The notes under the pieces: model-generated
The model's database searches: none
Told to the model about the DNA's origin: nothing
What the model saw: the letters and a program-made list of their open reading frames with translations, nothing else
Shown here: positions 16,612 through 25,773 of the stretch, one piece after another
Layout of the letters: each line of letters opens with the position of its first letter
Position numbering within the stretch: the first letter of the stretch is position 1
Translations under genes and position numbers: made by a program
NCBI GenBank assembly: GCA_012719415.1
Contig: JAAYAK010000025.1
Span: 1 to 43,312 of the forward strand
DNA length: 43,312 bases
Direction of reading: 5' to 3'
From: Syntrophorhabdus sp.
GTDB taxonomy: Bacteria > Desulfobacterota > Syntrophorhabdia > Syntrophorhabdales > Syntrophorhabdaceae

Positions 16612-17259
16612 ATGGCGACAGGCGTCTTCGGCGGAACCTTCAACCCGGTGCATATGGGGCATTTGCGCGTCGCCGAGGAGATCAGGGAGGATTTTCACCT
16701 GGACAGCGTCTATTTCATCCCCTCCCACGTCCCTCCCCACAAGGAAGCCGCGGGCGGGCTCCCCGGCGAGCGCCTGAGGATGCTGAGGGTTGCCGTCAGA
16801 GGCAATGCCTTTTTCAAGGTCTCCGACATGGAGATACGAAGGGGAGGGGTATCCTACACCATCGATACGCTGAAAAGACTGGAGAGGCGTTTCGATGATA
16901 TCTATTTCATCATCGGTGTCGATGCCTTCCGGGAGATACACACGTGGTACCATTACGAAGAGCTCTTCTATCATGCCGGTTTTATCGTCATGACTAGGCC
17001 AGCCTCGCCCCCGTCCGGTATTCCGGAGATGCTGCCCGGGGCCGTGCGCGGGAAATTGACGGTTCTCGGAGATGGTGTGTACCGCCACGAATCGGGCAGG
17101 AAGATACACCTTTACCCGGTGACGAAGATGGACATCTCTTCGACGAAGATAAGAGATCTCCTCAGGGGCGAACGGTCCATCAGGTACCTCGTGCCGCCCG
17201 GTGTGGAGAAGATAATAATTGAAAGGGGGTTGTACAGGTTCTCAGATGAAAACCGATGA
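16612..17259 (+). CDS. nadD: Nicotinate-nucleotide adenylyltransferase
   Basis: A 215-residue NadD that makes NaAD from NaMN and ATP. The nucleotidyltransferase motif GGTFNPVHMGH (residues 7-17) and the late ISSTKIRDLLRGE motif are both present. The frame is open from 16576 inside proA, but I start at 16612 because MATGVFGGTFNPVH is the usual N-terminus. A weak AGGGA lies upstream. The order proA-nadD-rsfS is conserved in many Gram-negative anaerobes. Confidence 0.94.
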   Translation: MATGVFGGTFNPVHMGHLRVAEEIREDFHLDSVYFIPSHVPPHKEAAGGLPGERLRMLRVAVRGNAFFKVSDMEIRRGGVSYTIDTLKRLERRFDDIYFIIGVDAFREIHTWYHYEELFYHAGFIVMTRPASPPSGIPEMLPGAVRGKLTVLGDGVYRHESGRKIHLYPVTKMDISSTKIRDLLRGERSIRYLVPPGVEKIIIERGLYRFSDENR

Positions 17260-17620
17260 CATGGTGGAGATATGCGGAAGACTGGCGGATGACAAAAAGG
17301 CCCTTGATGTTGTCATAATGGACTTAAGCGGTCTCACGGACATCGCCGATCACTTCGTCATCGCCGGAGGCACCAGCGAACGCCACGTGAGGACCGTCGC
17401 GGACGGGATACGGGAAGGCATGAAACAGCAAGGAGTGAGGCCGCTCGCAGTGGAAGGGTACGACGAGGGCCGCTGGGTCATCCTCGATTATCAGAGCGTC
17501 ATCGTCCACATCTTTCTCGAACCGCTCAGGGAACTCTACGACCTGGAAAGCCTGTGGATCGAAGCAAAAAGACATAGGGTCAAGAACGAAAATAAGAACA
17601 CAGAGGTGGGGAATGAATAA
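17246..17620 (+). CDS. rsfS: Ribosomal silencing factor RsfS
   Basis: About 124 residues of the RsfS/Iojap family. The conserved core is visible: DLSGLTDIADHFVIAGGTSERHV, then GYDEGRWVILDYQSVIVHIF and YDLESLW near the C-terminus. RsfS binds L14 of the 50S subunit and blocks subunit joining when nutrients are short. I chose the ATG at 17246, which overlaps the end of nadD by 14 bases; the ATG at 17261 is an alternative. It ends eight bases inside the next gene. Confidence 0.93.
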   Translation: MKTDDMVEICGRLADDKKALDVVIMDLSGLTDIADHFVIAGGTSERHVRTVADGIREGMKQQGVRPLAVEGYDEGRWVILDYQSVIVHIFLEPLRELYDLESLWIEAKRHRVKNENKNTEVGNE

Positions 17621-17966
17621 GGAAAAAGTTGAATTCTACCGCAAGAGACTTCTCAAAATGCGAGAGAACATACTCAACAAGGCGAAGAAGCTCAAAGAGG
17701 ATTCATATAACCTCGGGACGGATGGGATCCAGGACATGGCCGACGCGGCGAGCAACACTTACAACGCGGACATCCTGATGAGCATCAGCGACAACGATCT
17801 CACCATCCTCAAGGACATCGACAACTCCCTCGACAAATTGAGCAAGGGGACCTATGGGATCTGCGAGGAATGCGAGGAGAAGATCAGCGAGAAAAGACTT
17901 GAAGCAAATCCCGTGGCACGGTATTGTATAACCTGTAAGCGACAAATGGAGGAGAAAGGTTTATAA
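17613..17966 (+). CDS. DksA/TraR-family C4 zinc-finger protein
   Basis: A 117-residue protein with an N-terminal coiled-coil region, a conserved DMADAAS element and a C-terminal C4 zinc finger of C-x2-C-x17-C-x2-C form (CEEC ... CITC). This is the layout of DksA and its short homologues, which insert a coiled coil into the secondary channel of RNA polymerase and modulate it with ppGpp. It is shorter than E. coli DksA (151 residues), so it may be a DksA-like paralogue. It overlaps rsfS by eight bases and is followed 3 bases later by the LapA-LapB gene. Confidence 0.9.
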   Translation: MNKEKVEFYRKRLLKMRENILNKAKKLKEDSYNLGTDGIQDMADAASNTYNADILMSISDNDLTILKDIDNSLDKLSKGTYGICEECEEKISEKRLEANPVARYCITCKRQMEEKGL

Positions 17967-17969
17967 CGG

Positions 17970-19343
17970 ATGCGGTATAAGATATTCTTTTTCGTTCTGG
18001 CGCTTTTTCTTGTCTTCTATTTCTACATAGCGCATCTGAACCCCGAGAATGTGAAGTTCTACTACGGAGGGGCGCGGCCCGTAGAACTGTCGCTGGCCGA
18101 GTTCATCATCGCGTCCTTCTGCCTTGGTGTCATCATATCCATCATCATCAGCTTCTTCTATGACGTGAAGACCACGATAACGTCCTGGATGGCGAAGCGC
18201 TCCGAGCGCAAGAGCGAGGAGTACCTCGGACTCCTGGAAAAGGCGCGACACTACGATCTCAAGGGGGACCGGGAGAAGGCCATCGAACAGCTTGACAGGC
18301 TCTCCCGCAGGAACCCCGGCCGCGAGGAAACATACATAGCCCTTGCCGACATCTACGTCTCCATGGAGGACTACGAGAAGGCGAGGGAGACCCTGGATCT
18401 TGCGGAGGCGGCCCTGGGGAAGACGGAGAACGTCCTTTTCAAGAAGGTCAAGGTGAACATGGTCTCCAGGGAATACACCAGCAACGAGGGCATACTGAAG
18501 GAGATCCTGCGGCTGAACGAATCGAGCCTCAAGGCAGCGCGGCTGCTTCGGGACCTCTACATATGGAAGAAGGACTGGGACGGCGCCTATGACGTGGAAG
18601 TAAAGATCAGGCGCCACGTCAAGACCGATGAAGAGACGAGGCGCCTGATAGGCATCCGCTACGAGAAGGTCTGCACCCTCTTCAACGAGCGGTTCTCCGC
18701 CAGCGCGGAGAAGATCATCGACGAGCTCAAGGAGATCATAAGCGAGGACAAGCGTTTCATACCCGCCTACATCCTCCTCGGCGAGGCATACAAGAAGACG
18801 GGCAGGCTCAACGAGGCCGGTCGGGTCTACGGAAGGGGTTATACAAAGACGGGCCATGTGGAATTCCTGCTGAAAATGGAAGATCTTTACATAGACAGGG
18901 GCGATCCGGAGGTCATCCTCAAGATCTACCGCAGGGTCCTTGACATCTCTCCCGAGGACCACCTCATCTCTTTTCTCTACGCGCGGCTTTGCCTGCGCCT
19001 CGAGATGATCGACGAGGCGATCGATACCCTCAACACCCTCGTGGCCGAGGGTGAAGATTTCAAGGGCCTTCACCGGGCGATGGCCGAGGCCTACATCCAC
19101 CGGGGAGAGCTGGAGAACGCCGTCGAGGAATTCCGGGGCGCCTTTCCGATGGAGCAACAGGCGTACATACCTTTCGTCTGCACCAAGTGCCAGGCCATCA
19201 AGGAGGAGTGGAGCGACTTCTGCGAGAGCTGCTACAGCTGGAACACGATCAATGTGAAGAAGGAGGAATTCCTCCACGCCGATATGAACGAACTGCGCAC
19301 GCTCTACGACGAGGCAGAATGGACCCGAGGTGAACCATCATGA
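17970..19343 (+). CDS. lapB: LapA-LapB fusion: membrane-anchored TPR protein of LPS assembly
   Basis: A 457-residue protein that joins two E. coli proteins in one chain. Residues 1-100 form a LapA-like (DUF1049) unit with two membrane segments (about 5-22 and 45-65). This is followed by a basic stretch and about nine TPR-like helix pairs to residue 395. The C-terminus has a rubredoxin-like metal knuckle of C-x2-C-x10-C-x2-C form (VCTKC ... CESC), as in LapB/YciM. In E. coli, LapB helps FtsH degrade LpxC and so balances lipopolysaccharide against phospholipid. It lies just before apgM with a four-base overlap. Function is inferred from architecture. Confidence 0.88.
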   Translation: MRYKIFFFVLALFLVFYFYIAHLNPENVKFYYGGARPVELSLAEFIIASFCLGVIISIIISFFYDVKTTITSWMAKRSERKSEEYLGLLEKARHYDLKGDREKAIEQLDRLSRRNPGREETYIALADIYVSMEDYEKARETLDLAEAALGKTENVLFKKVKVNMVSREYTSNEGILKEILRLNESSLKAARLLRDLYIWKKDWDGAYDVEVKIRRHVKTDEETRRLIGIRYEKVCTLFNERFSASAEKIIDELKEIISEDKRFIPAYILLGEAYKKTGRLNEAGRVYGRGYTKTGHVEFLLKMEDLYIDRGDPEVILKIYRRVLDISPEDHLISFLYARLCLRLEMIDEAIDTLNTLVAEGEDFKGLHRAMAEAYIHRGELENAVEEFRGAFPMEQQAYIPFVCTKCQAIKEEWSDFCESCYSWNTINVKKEEFLHADMNELRTLYDEAEWTRGEPS

Positions 19344-20536
19344 TGGACGAGCTTCTCTTATCGAACGATAACAAGATCATTTTTCTCATACTCGACGGCC
19401 TCGGGGATATCCCGAACCCCGGCTTCGATCTCAAGACGCCCCTTCAGGCCGCCTCGAAGCCGAACATGGACGGACTGGCCATGCAAAGGGGTGTGCTCGG
19501 CAGGATCACACCCGTCGGCACGGGCATCACTCCCGGCAGCGGTCCGGGACACCTCAGCCTCTTCGGATACGATCCCGTGGCCAACGAGATCGGCCGCGGC
19601 GTTCTCGAGGTCCTCGGTCTCAACATGGACCTCCGTGACGGGGACCTTGCCGCGCGCGCCAATTTCTGCACCATCAGGGAAGACGTGGTGACCGACCGCA
19701 GGGCGGGCAGGATCCCGACGGAGGAGACGGAAAGGCTCTGTGCCCTCATTGCCGCCTCGGTGAAAGAGGTCGAAGGTGTCGAGGTGATCATCAAACCGGG
19801 CAAGTCCCACCGGTTCGCCGTCATATTCAGGGGCAAGGGTTTGAGTGACAAACTTGCCGACGCCGACCCCCACAAGGACAACAAGCCCTTCGCGTATACT
19901 GCCGCGAAGCAGACGGGCGCGGAATTCGCCGCCAGCGTGGTCAACGGTTTCATCGACAGGGTCAGGGACCTGCTCAAGGCCGAGCCGGTGGCCAACGGGG
20001 CCCTGCTGCGCGGTTTCTCCCAGAAACCGGACATAACGCCCTTCGCGAACAAATACCGGATGAAGGCGCTCGCCATCGCGACGTACCCCATGTACCGGGG
20101 CATCGCGAAGGTCCTTGGCATGGATGTCAAGGAGGAACCCGGCAGTTACGAGGAGGCCGTCAATATCCTGAAGAAGAACTACAACGACTACCAGTTCTTC
20201 TTCTTCCACGTGAAGGAGACGGACCTTGCCGGCGAGGACGGCAATTTCAAGGAGAAAGTGAAGGCGATCGAGGATGTGGACAGATTCCTGCCCGGGATAT
20301 CGGCCCTCGATCCCCAGGCTCTCGTCATCACGGGCGACCACTCGACCCCCTGCCCGCTGAAAGGACACAGCTGGCATCCCGTTCCCCTTCTCATCGTCAC
20401 CAAAACGGGTGAGACGGACGGCCTTGCCTTTCACGAGAAGAACTGCATTGTCGGGAGCGCGGGAACCATATACAGCAAGGAACTCATGCCTCTGGCCCTT
20501 GCCCATGGAGGGCGGCTCGACAAGTACGGTGCTTAG
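19340..20536 (+). CDS. apgM: 2,3-bisphosphoglycerate-independent phosphoglycerate mutase, archaeal type
   Basis: A 398-residue member of the alkaline-phosphatase superfamily, aPGAM branch, interconverting 3- and 2-phosphoglycerate. Metal and catalytic residues lie in FLILDGLGD near residue 20, in GSGPGHLSL (nucleophile serine) and in the C-terminal TGDHSTPCPLKGHSWHPVP. The length (~400) and the order of these motifs separate it from the ~510-residue bacterial GpmI. The ATG overlaps the previous stop as ATGA. Together with the archaeal-type fructose-bisphosphatase it gives this genome two archaeal-type steps of glycolysis/gluconeogenesis. A phosphonopyruvate decarboxylase-related function, also found in this family, is less likely at this length. 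Confidence 0.92.
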   Translation: MMDELLLSNDNKIIFLILDGLGDIPNPGFDLKTPLQAASKPNMDGLAMQRGVLGRITPVGTGITPGSGPGHLSLFGYDPVANEIGRGVLEVLGLNMDLRDGDLAARANFCTIREDVVTDRRAGRIPTEETERLCALIAASVKEVEGVEVIIKPGKSHRFAVIFRGKGLSDKLADADPHKDNKPFAYTAAKQTGAEFAASVVNGFIDRVRDLLKAEPVANGALLRGFSQKPDITPFANKYRMKALAIATYPMYRGIAKVLGMDVKEEPGSYEEAVNILKKNYNDYQFFFFHVKETDLAGEDGNFKEKVKAIEDVDRFLPGISALDPQALVITGDHSTPCPLKGHSWHPVPLLIVTKTGETDGLAFHEKNCIVGSAGTIYSKELMPLALAHGGRLDKYGA

Positions 20537-21221
20537 CCTCTTCAACTGCGCGTTAGCCCTCTTCTATCCCGAATCCTGTGTCGTCTGCGGCGCGGATGGC
20601 AGCATCCTTTGTTCACGATGCATCGACGATCTGAGGACCGTCAAGGAGACCGAAGTGTGCCCTGTGTGCGGCAGATGGCTGGGAAGGCGCATTCCATGCG
20701 CGGCCTGCAGCGCGGCGGAGATGGGTTTCTCCCGGGGCATCTATGGTTTCTATTACGAGAGGGGTCTGCGGGATGCCGTTCATGCCTTCAAGTTCCGGGG
20801 CAGGAAGGATGTCGGCAGGCGGCTCGCCCGGCTCGCCGGGGAGAAGGTCCGCCCCTTGAGGGGCGCCTTCGACCGTATCGTGCCCGTACCCGTTTCGGGC
20901 AGGCGGCTCAGCGAGAGAGGCTTTAACCAGTCCTACATCATCTCCGAGGAAATATCGTCCATCACGGGTGGAACCCTCGATCACCGGACGCTCGTCAAGC
21001 GCGGCGGTACCCGGGACCAGTTCACCCTGTCGCGGAGGGAGCGCAGGAGGAACGTGAGGGGCGCCTTTCATGTGCGGGACGGGTCGTCCATCGAAGGGGA
21101 GCGCGTCCTGCTCGTCGACGATCTCTTCACGACGGGATACACGGCCTCGGAGGCCGCGCGGACCCTTAAGGCGGCAGGCTCGGCCGACGTCACTCTTTTC
21201 GCCCTCGCAAGGACACCGTGA
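20505..21221 (+). CDS. ComF-family phosphoribosyltransferase-like protein
   Basis: About 238 residues. The N-terminus has a double zinc-ribbon (CVVCG, CSRC, CPVCG, CAAC), followed by a type I phosphoribosyltransferase domain. The PRPP-binding loop is LLVDDLFTTGYTASEAA, and VPVPVSGRRLSERGFNQSYI is a ComF hallmark. ComF proteins are needed for natural DNA uptake in some bacteria, but the domain is also widespread in non-competent species, so competence is not implied. The start is uncertain: I use the ATG at 20505, inside apgM, while a GTG at 20529 is possible. Its stop overlaps the next gene's ATG by one base. Confidence 0.85.
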   Translation: MEGGSTSTVLSLFNCALALFYPESCVVCGADGSILCSRCIDDLRTVKETEVCPVCGRWLGRRIPCAACSAAEMGFSRGIYGFYYERGLRDAVHAFKFRGRKDVGRRLARLAGEKVRPLRGAFDRIVPVPVSGRRLSERGFNQSYIISEEISSITGGTLDHRTLVKRGGTRDQFTLSRRERRRNVRGAFHVRDGSSIEGERVLLVDDLFTTGYTASEAARTLKAAGSADVTLFALARTP

Positions 21222-24200
21222 TGAAGAAGGTCGTTGCCGTACTCTCCCTGTGCGTTGTGGCCGTGGTCCTCGGGATCGTCGTCGTGACCCACAACCTGCC
21301 CGCGGTCCTGTCCCATGTCCTTGCTCGGTCAACGGGGATCGCCGTCAGGATCGAAAGAGCGGACATGTCTTTCAGCGACGGCACGGTGGGCCTGACCCTG
21401 GGGGACATGCAGTTCAAGGGGGCCATATCGGGCAAGGTCGGGACCCTTGCCGCCCGCATGTGGTTCTCGCGGGGAATATTCCTCGAGCGTCTGACGGTCA
21501 AGGACTTCGAAGTCGTCGTCGGCAAGGTCGAAATGGACCGCGGAAACCTCTCAACCGCCATCGGGCTCCTCGAGGTATCGAACGGTACCGTGAGCGTCGG
21601 GAACCGCAAACTGGTGATCGGATCCATAGTCGCCGAGAATATCAACACGAAGAAACCCCTGCGTTTCGTTGCGTCCATCACCGATCCCGACCATGCCGGC
21701 AAGGTCAGGGTGGTCGGGGACAGTATTGTCGACAGGGGAAAACACCGCGTCAAAGGCTCCGTCGAGGTCGACGCCTTCGGTCTCGAGAAGATAGACCCTA
21801 TTCTGGGCGGGGTCGTGAACGGGAAAGGGGAGTTCGTCTTCTACGAGGGAGCCCTCACCCTGACGGGGAAATGCGATTCACCGAGGCTCACCATACGGGA
21901 CACCTGGCTCAAGAAGCCCCTTGTCGTCAACAGGGTGACGGCGAAGTCCACGATCACGACGAAAGGACCCGATATTCACATAGCTGTGTACGACACGAAA
22001 TACGGGGACGCCCCCTTCACCATCGACGTGAGTATGAAGAACATCCTTTTCTCCCGTCTCGATATCACCTCGGGCCTCATACCTATGAGCTCCGTGAGGG
22101 AATACCTTAAGATGGACGGGGTGGGGTATGACGTCTGGGCATATGTCAGGGACGGGTCCCTGAAGATCAGGAAGTTGACCTATGAGAAGAAGAAACCCCT
22201 TGTCGCCGAACTGGAACTGAAGGGTATCACGGGCGAATACGAGGGCAAGCGCCTCACCGATGTCTCCGGTGTCCTTGAGATGATGGATGACAAGGGGATC
22301 CTGTCGGACGGCAAAGGTTTCTTCAAAGCCAGTTCCTTCCACGACCTCAAGGGGACCATGGAGTTCGGGAAGAAGCCCCGTATGCAGTTGGCGGGAAAGT
22401 ACGTCATCGATCTGCAGCACGTCGGTGAGTTTGTGGACATAAGGGATGTCGTGGTCCACAGGGGAACCGCGGAGGGCACGGTCGAGGTCGACAGCGGACG
22501 GGGGAAGGACCCGCTGAAACTGGGAGGGTTGGGCAGAATAAAAGGCGCCGAGCTCTCCTGGAGGGGGCAGTCCTTTGCGGTGGACGGCCCCTTCAAACTC
22601 GCCGGCCGGGAGATGACCTTCGACTCCGTGGTGGTGACGGGCAGGGAAACCCACGTGACCATGCAGGGTAAGTGGGGCCCCGAAGGCCTTGCCGCCTCCC
22701 TGAAAGGCCACATCGATCCCGGACTGCCCGGCAGGATGGCGGGAAGGACCGTCCGGGCATCGGGAAAGGCCCTCGTCGACGTCCATGTGACGGTGGCCGA
22801 CGGGCAGATAGGAGCGAACGGGAACGTCAACATGGATGATGTGGTCTTCGCCGTCCCGGGTTTCATACGGAAGACGAAGGGAGTCCAGAGCAGGGCGGCG
22901 GTGAGATTCACGCGGAAGCGGACGGGCGAGATAGTTGTGGATGAGATCTCGGGCAACCTCGACACGATCAACCTCCGTGCCTCGGGAAGGATAAGCGACG
23001 AGGGCAGGATCGACAGCCGTGTAACCTTGCGCGCAAAGGACACGGGAAAGGCCGCATCGCTCTTCTCCCTCGGTGAGGACGTGAGGGGCGGCGAGGTCTC
23101 CCTCGACCTCACCGTCAACGATCTCCGTTTCCCCGTGACGAAGCTTCCCTGGGTCGTCGGGTCCGCATCGATGAGGAAGGGTTTCATGAAGGTGCCCGGG
23201 ATCCCGAAGGTCCTTGCCAACATCGACCTCACGGCAGGTTTCCGCGGCCACGAGTTCGACGTCACCGTCAGTGGACTGAAAACGGGTGAGAGCGTTCTCA
23301 AGACGGCATCTCTGAAGGTCACGGGCTTCGAGCGGCCGAAGTTCGACCTGCTGGTGAGCATGGACAGGCTCAAGATGGCGGATTTCGGGGGCGGCAAGGA
23401 GTTCAAACTCGAGAGCATGGGCAAGGATGGTGTCCTCGCACGGTCGAGCGGAAACCTGTCTCTGAGGGCAAAGGAGGTCAGCTTCGGCAGCATTCCGGCC
23501 AGGGACCTCGAGGTAAAGGCCTTCATGACGGACCGGAAGATAAACGTGTCCGACATGAAGCTGCGTGTCTTCGACGGCGAGATGGACATGAAGGGCATGC
23601 TGGACCTTTCCGGGCGGGTCCCGTCCCTGTATACGAACGGGAGGATGACGCGGGTCAGGGCAGGGCTCTTCATGGCAGCGTTGGGGGGCACGTCGCAGGA
23701 GATATCCGGCGAGGCCTTCATCACGGGCACCCTCAAGACGGAGGGAAGGACGATGAAGGACTTCAAGGCCAATCTCGGCGGCGACACGGCCGTGTACAGC
23801 AGGGACGGGGTCATCAAGAGGTGGAAGCTTCTTTCCAAGATATTCGCCCTTCTCAACGTGTACGACCTTGTGCGCGGCAAGATCGATTTCGGCAAGGACG
23901 GTCTGGCCTATAACAAGACGGGTGCATCCTTCACCATCAATAAGGGGGTCTATCACACGAGCAACTTTCTCCTCGACAGTCCCTCCATGGTCATAACGGG
24001 AACGGGCGACATCGACATCAACAAGGAGACGATCACCGGGACGCTCGAGGTGTCGCCGCTTGTAGCGCTCGACAGGACGATCGACAAGATACCCGTCCTG
24101 AGGAGCATCCTCAAGAACAAGAACAAGGGATTCCTCTATGTCACATACAACATCTCAGGGTCATTTGACGATCCCGATATCAGCACGAACTACGTGGGAA

Positions 24201-24274
24201 CGGTGGGCACTAAATCACTTGAGATCCTGAGGAACATACTCGTTTTTCCGAGAGAGGTCTTTGAGAAGAAATGA
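21221..24274 (+). CDS. AsmA-like periplasmic repeat protein
   Basis: A 1017-residue protein with one N-terminal membrane anchor (residues 4-24). A very long, beta-rich body rich in alternating hydrophobic residues and glycine turns follows. The C-terminal AsmA-like region is recognisable in FKANLGGDTAVYSRDGVI, IDFGKDGLAYNKTGASFTI, GTGDIDINKETITGTLEVSP and ISGSFDDPDI. AsmA, YhdP and TamB proteins span the periplasm and are implicated in moving phospholipids to the outer membrane. This is inferred here from architecture only; which branch it belongs to is not clear. The frame also opens at a GTG at 21218, but the ATG at 21221 sits at the comF stop. Confidence 0.85.
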   Translation: MKKVVAVLSLCVVAVVLGIVVVTHNLPAVLSHVLARSTGIAVRIERADMSFSDGTVGLTLGDMQFKGAISGKVGTLAARMWFSRGIFLERLTVKDFEVVVGKVEMDRGNLSTAIGLLEVSNGTVSVGNRKLVIGSIVAENINTKKPLRFVASITDPDHAGKVRVVGDSIVDRGKHRVKGSVEVDAFGLEKIDPILGGVVNGKGEFVFYEGALTLTGKCDSPRLTIRDTWLKKPLVVNRVTAKSTITTKGPDIHIAVYDTKYGDAPFTIDVSMKNILFSRLDITSGLIPMSSVREYLKMDGVGYDVWAYVRDGSLKIRKLTYEKKKPLVAELELKGITGEYEGKRLTDVSGVLEMMDDKGILSDGKGFFKASSFHDLKGTMEFGKKPRMQLAGKYVIDLQHVGEFVDIRDVVVHRGTAEGTVEVDSGRGKDPLKLGGLGRIKGAELSWRGQSFAVDGPFKLAGREMTFDSVVVTGRETHVTMQGKWGPEGLAASLKGHIDPGLPGRMAGRTVRASGKALVDVHVTVADGQIGANGNVNMDDVVFAVPGFIRKTKGVQSRAAVRFTRKRTGEIVVDEISGNLDTINLRASGRISDEGRIDSRVTLRAKDTGKAASLFSLGEDVRGGEVSLDLTVNDLRFPVTKLPWVVGSASMRKGFMKVPGIPKVLANIDLTAGFRGHEFDVTVSGLKTGESVLKTASLKVTGFERPKFDLLVSMDRLKMADFGGGKEFKLESMGKDGVLARSSGNLSLRAKEVSFGSIPARDLEVKAFMTDRKINVSDMKLRVFDGEMDMKGMLDLSGRVPSLYTNGRMTRVRAGLFMAALGGTSQEISGEAFITGTLKTEGRTMKDFKANLGGDTAVYSRDGVIKRWKLLSKIFALLNVYDLVRGKIDFGKDGLAYNKTGASFTINKGVYHTSNFLLDSPSMVITGTGDIDINKETITGTLEVSPLVALDRTIDKIPVLRSILKNKNKGFLYVTYNISGSFDDPDISTNYVGTVGTKSLEILRNILVFPREVFEKK

Positions 24275-25137
24275 AGATCGGAATCATAGGAGCTGGAAAA
24301 GTAGGCATTTCCCTGGGTTATGTTCTCCGGGGCAACGGGGTTGACGTCTGTGCCATCGCCGACAGGCTTCCTTCGGCCCTGGAGACGGCCCGCGGTTTCC
24401 TGGGTGCCGACATGGTCTACACGGCGGACGTGATGGAGGTTGTGGGAAGCTGCAACGTCGTGGCCATTGCGACGCAGGACAGGGAGATAAGCAGCCTCGC
24501 GCGGGCCATATTCGAGGCGGCCGATGACGTGACGGGAAAGCTTTTCTTCCACACGAGCGGCGCCGATCCCTCGTCGATCCTCTCCCCTCTCGACCGAAAG
24601 GGGGCCCACCTGGGATCACTCCACCCGCTGCAGACCTTTCCCGACATCGAAAGCGCCATCGAGGTCCTTCCCGATACGAGCATATTCATCGAAGGTGACG
24701 AGAAGGCCCTTGCCGTGCTCCGGGTCATTGCCGGAAACCTCGGGGCCGCGGTCCACACCATCGCGGGAAAGGACAAGGTCCTCTACCACCTTGCCGCCGT
24801 CTTCGTCTGCAATCTCCTGTCGGCCCTCATGTACTCCGGGACGGGTGTCATGGACAGGATAGACGTCGGCCTCGATCCTTTCCTCCCCATCATACGGGCA
24901 ACGATGAAGAACATCGAGACGCGGGGCCCCCTCGCGGCGCTGACAGGTCCCGTCGTGCGGGGAGACGACAAGACCGTCCGTTCCCACCTTGCCGCCATGG
25001 AAGACATGCCGCTCCACAGGGAGATCTACCTGGCGCTCTCGAAGATGGCCCTCGAGATGGTAAAGCAGAGGAAGACCCTCACCGAAACCGAAATCGAAAC
25101 CCTCCGCCGCGCGCTTGAAGGCGGGGAAAAGACTTAA
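24271..25137 (+). CDS. Rossmann-like and DUF2520 domain protein
   Basis: A 288-residue protein. The N-terminus is an NAD(P)-binding Rossmann fold starting MKIGIIGAGKVGISLGYVL. A second conserved part has FHTSGADPSSIL, GSLHPLQTF and the helical DUF2520 C-terminal half with HLAAVFVCNLLSALMYSG and LTGPVVRGD. Its overall plan is like ketopantoate or pyrroline-5-carboxylate reductases, but no substrate is established for the family. It overlaps the AsmA-like gene by four bases (ATGA) and ends the long run that began at rplU. A 636-bp gap with the second symmetric repeat element follows. Confidence 0.88.
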   Translation: MKIGIIGAGKVGISLGYVLRGNGVDVCAIADRLPSALETARGFLGADMVYTADVMEVVGSCNVVAIATQDREISSLARAIFEAADDVTGKLFFHTSGADPSSILSPLDRKGAHLGSLHPLQTFPDIESAIEVLPDTSIFIEGDEKALAVLRVIAGNLGAAVHTIAGKDKVLYHLAAVFVCNLLSALMYSGTGVMDRIDVGLDPFLPIIRATMKNIETRGPLAALTGPVVRGDDKTVRSHLAAMEDMPLHREIYLALSKMALEMVKQRKTLTETEIETLRRALEGGEKT

Positions 25138-25142
25138 ATACA

Positions 25143-25579
25143 TTATCTCTCGCCCGCTTCGCTCAAGACCGCTTAAGGACGCAGAGAAAGACTGAAATGA
25201 GAGAAAAGACTGCCGCCGGATTTCGGAGCCTCCCAAAATCCGGCGGCCTTCTCATCCCGCCGTCCCGGCGGGAGAGAAAGAGAATATCCTTATTCTGAGC
25301 AAGCTGTCCCCCTCATCCCCCCTGTAGTCATAGGTCCTATAAGTCCTCTATGTCCCATAGGTCCTATAATCATCCTCCAACCCCCATAGTGCCTCAACCT
25401 GCAGATTCCCCTCCCCATCACTCCCACCTGAAGTCACAACTTTTCTTTTGCCTCCCGTCTCAGACGGGATGCAAAGCCGGCCGGATCTCGGGAGGCTCCG
25501 AGATCCGGCCGAATCTTTTCTCTGCGTCCTCTGCGGGCTCGAGAGAGGAGCGCAAGCGACGAACGGGCGAGAGGCAAGG
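25143..25579. repeat. Large mirror-symmetric intergenic element, copy B
   Basis: A 437-bp homologue of the element at 6458-6891, in the same orientation, between the DUF2520 gene and the aldehyde oxidoreductase operon. It has the same order: arm, a stem of GCCGCCGGATTT with AAATCCGGCGGC, a TCCCGCCG stem, a nine-base tandem tract (25325-25369), a TCCCGTC stem, then a perfect 11-bp stem GGCCGGATCTC/GAGATCCGGCC followed by TCTTTTCTC, and the inverted arm. The last hairpin could end transcription from the rplU run. No credible gene was seen in it. Confidence 0.85.
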
Positions 25580-25660
25580 TCTTTCGCCTTTGCATGGGAC
25601 TATTTTCCCCTTCCGGAAGTAATAAAACAGGGAGAATCGCTGCGCCGGTGATGGGAGGGG

Positions 25661-25689
25661 TAAACAAATTCGTAAGAGTGTGTCATAAT
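25661..25689 (+). promoter_or_regulatory. Putative sigma-70 promoter for the mop operon
   Basis: TAAACA (25661-25666), a 17-base spacer, then CATAAT (25684-25689). The match is four of six for -35 and five of six for -10. It lies about 85 bases before the mop start, in the only stretch between the repeat element and the gene. A strong AAGGAGG precedes the mop ATG. Confidence 0.45.
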
Positions 25690-25773
25690 TGTTTTGAAAG
25701 CGTTGGATCATGTCGGGCGGATGCCCTGGGTAGAAAGATGATAGAAAGGATCACGTAAAAAGGAGGAGCCTCA

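Noticed and set aside
21878-23956. A 692-codon minus-strand frame opposite the AsmA-like gene
   Set aside because: It has no family resemblance and lies wholly inside a well-supported gene with overlaps at both ends.
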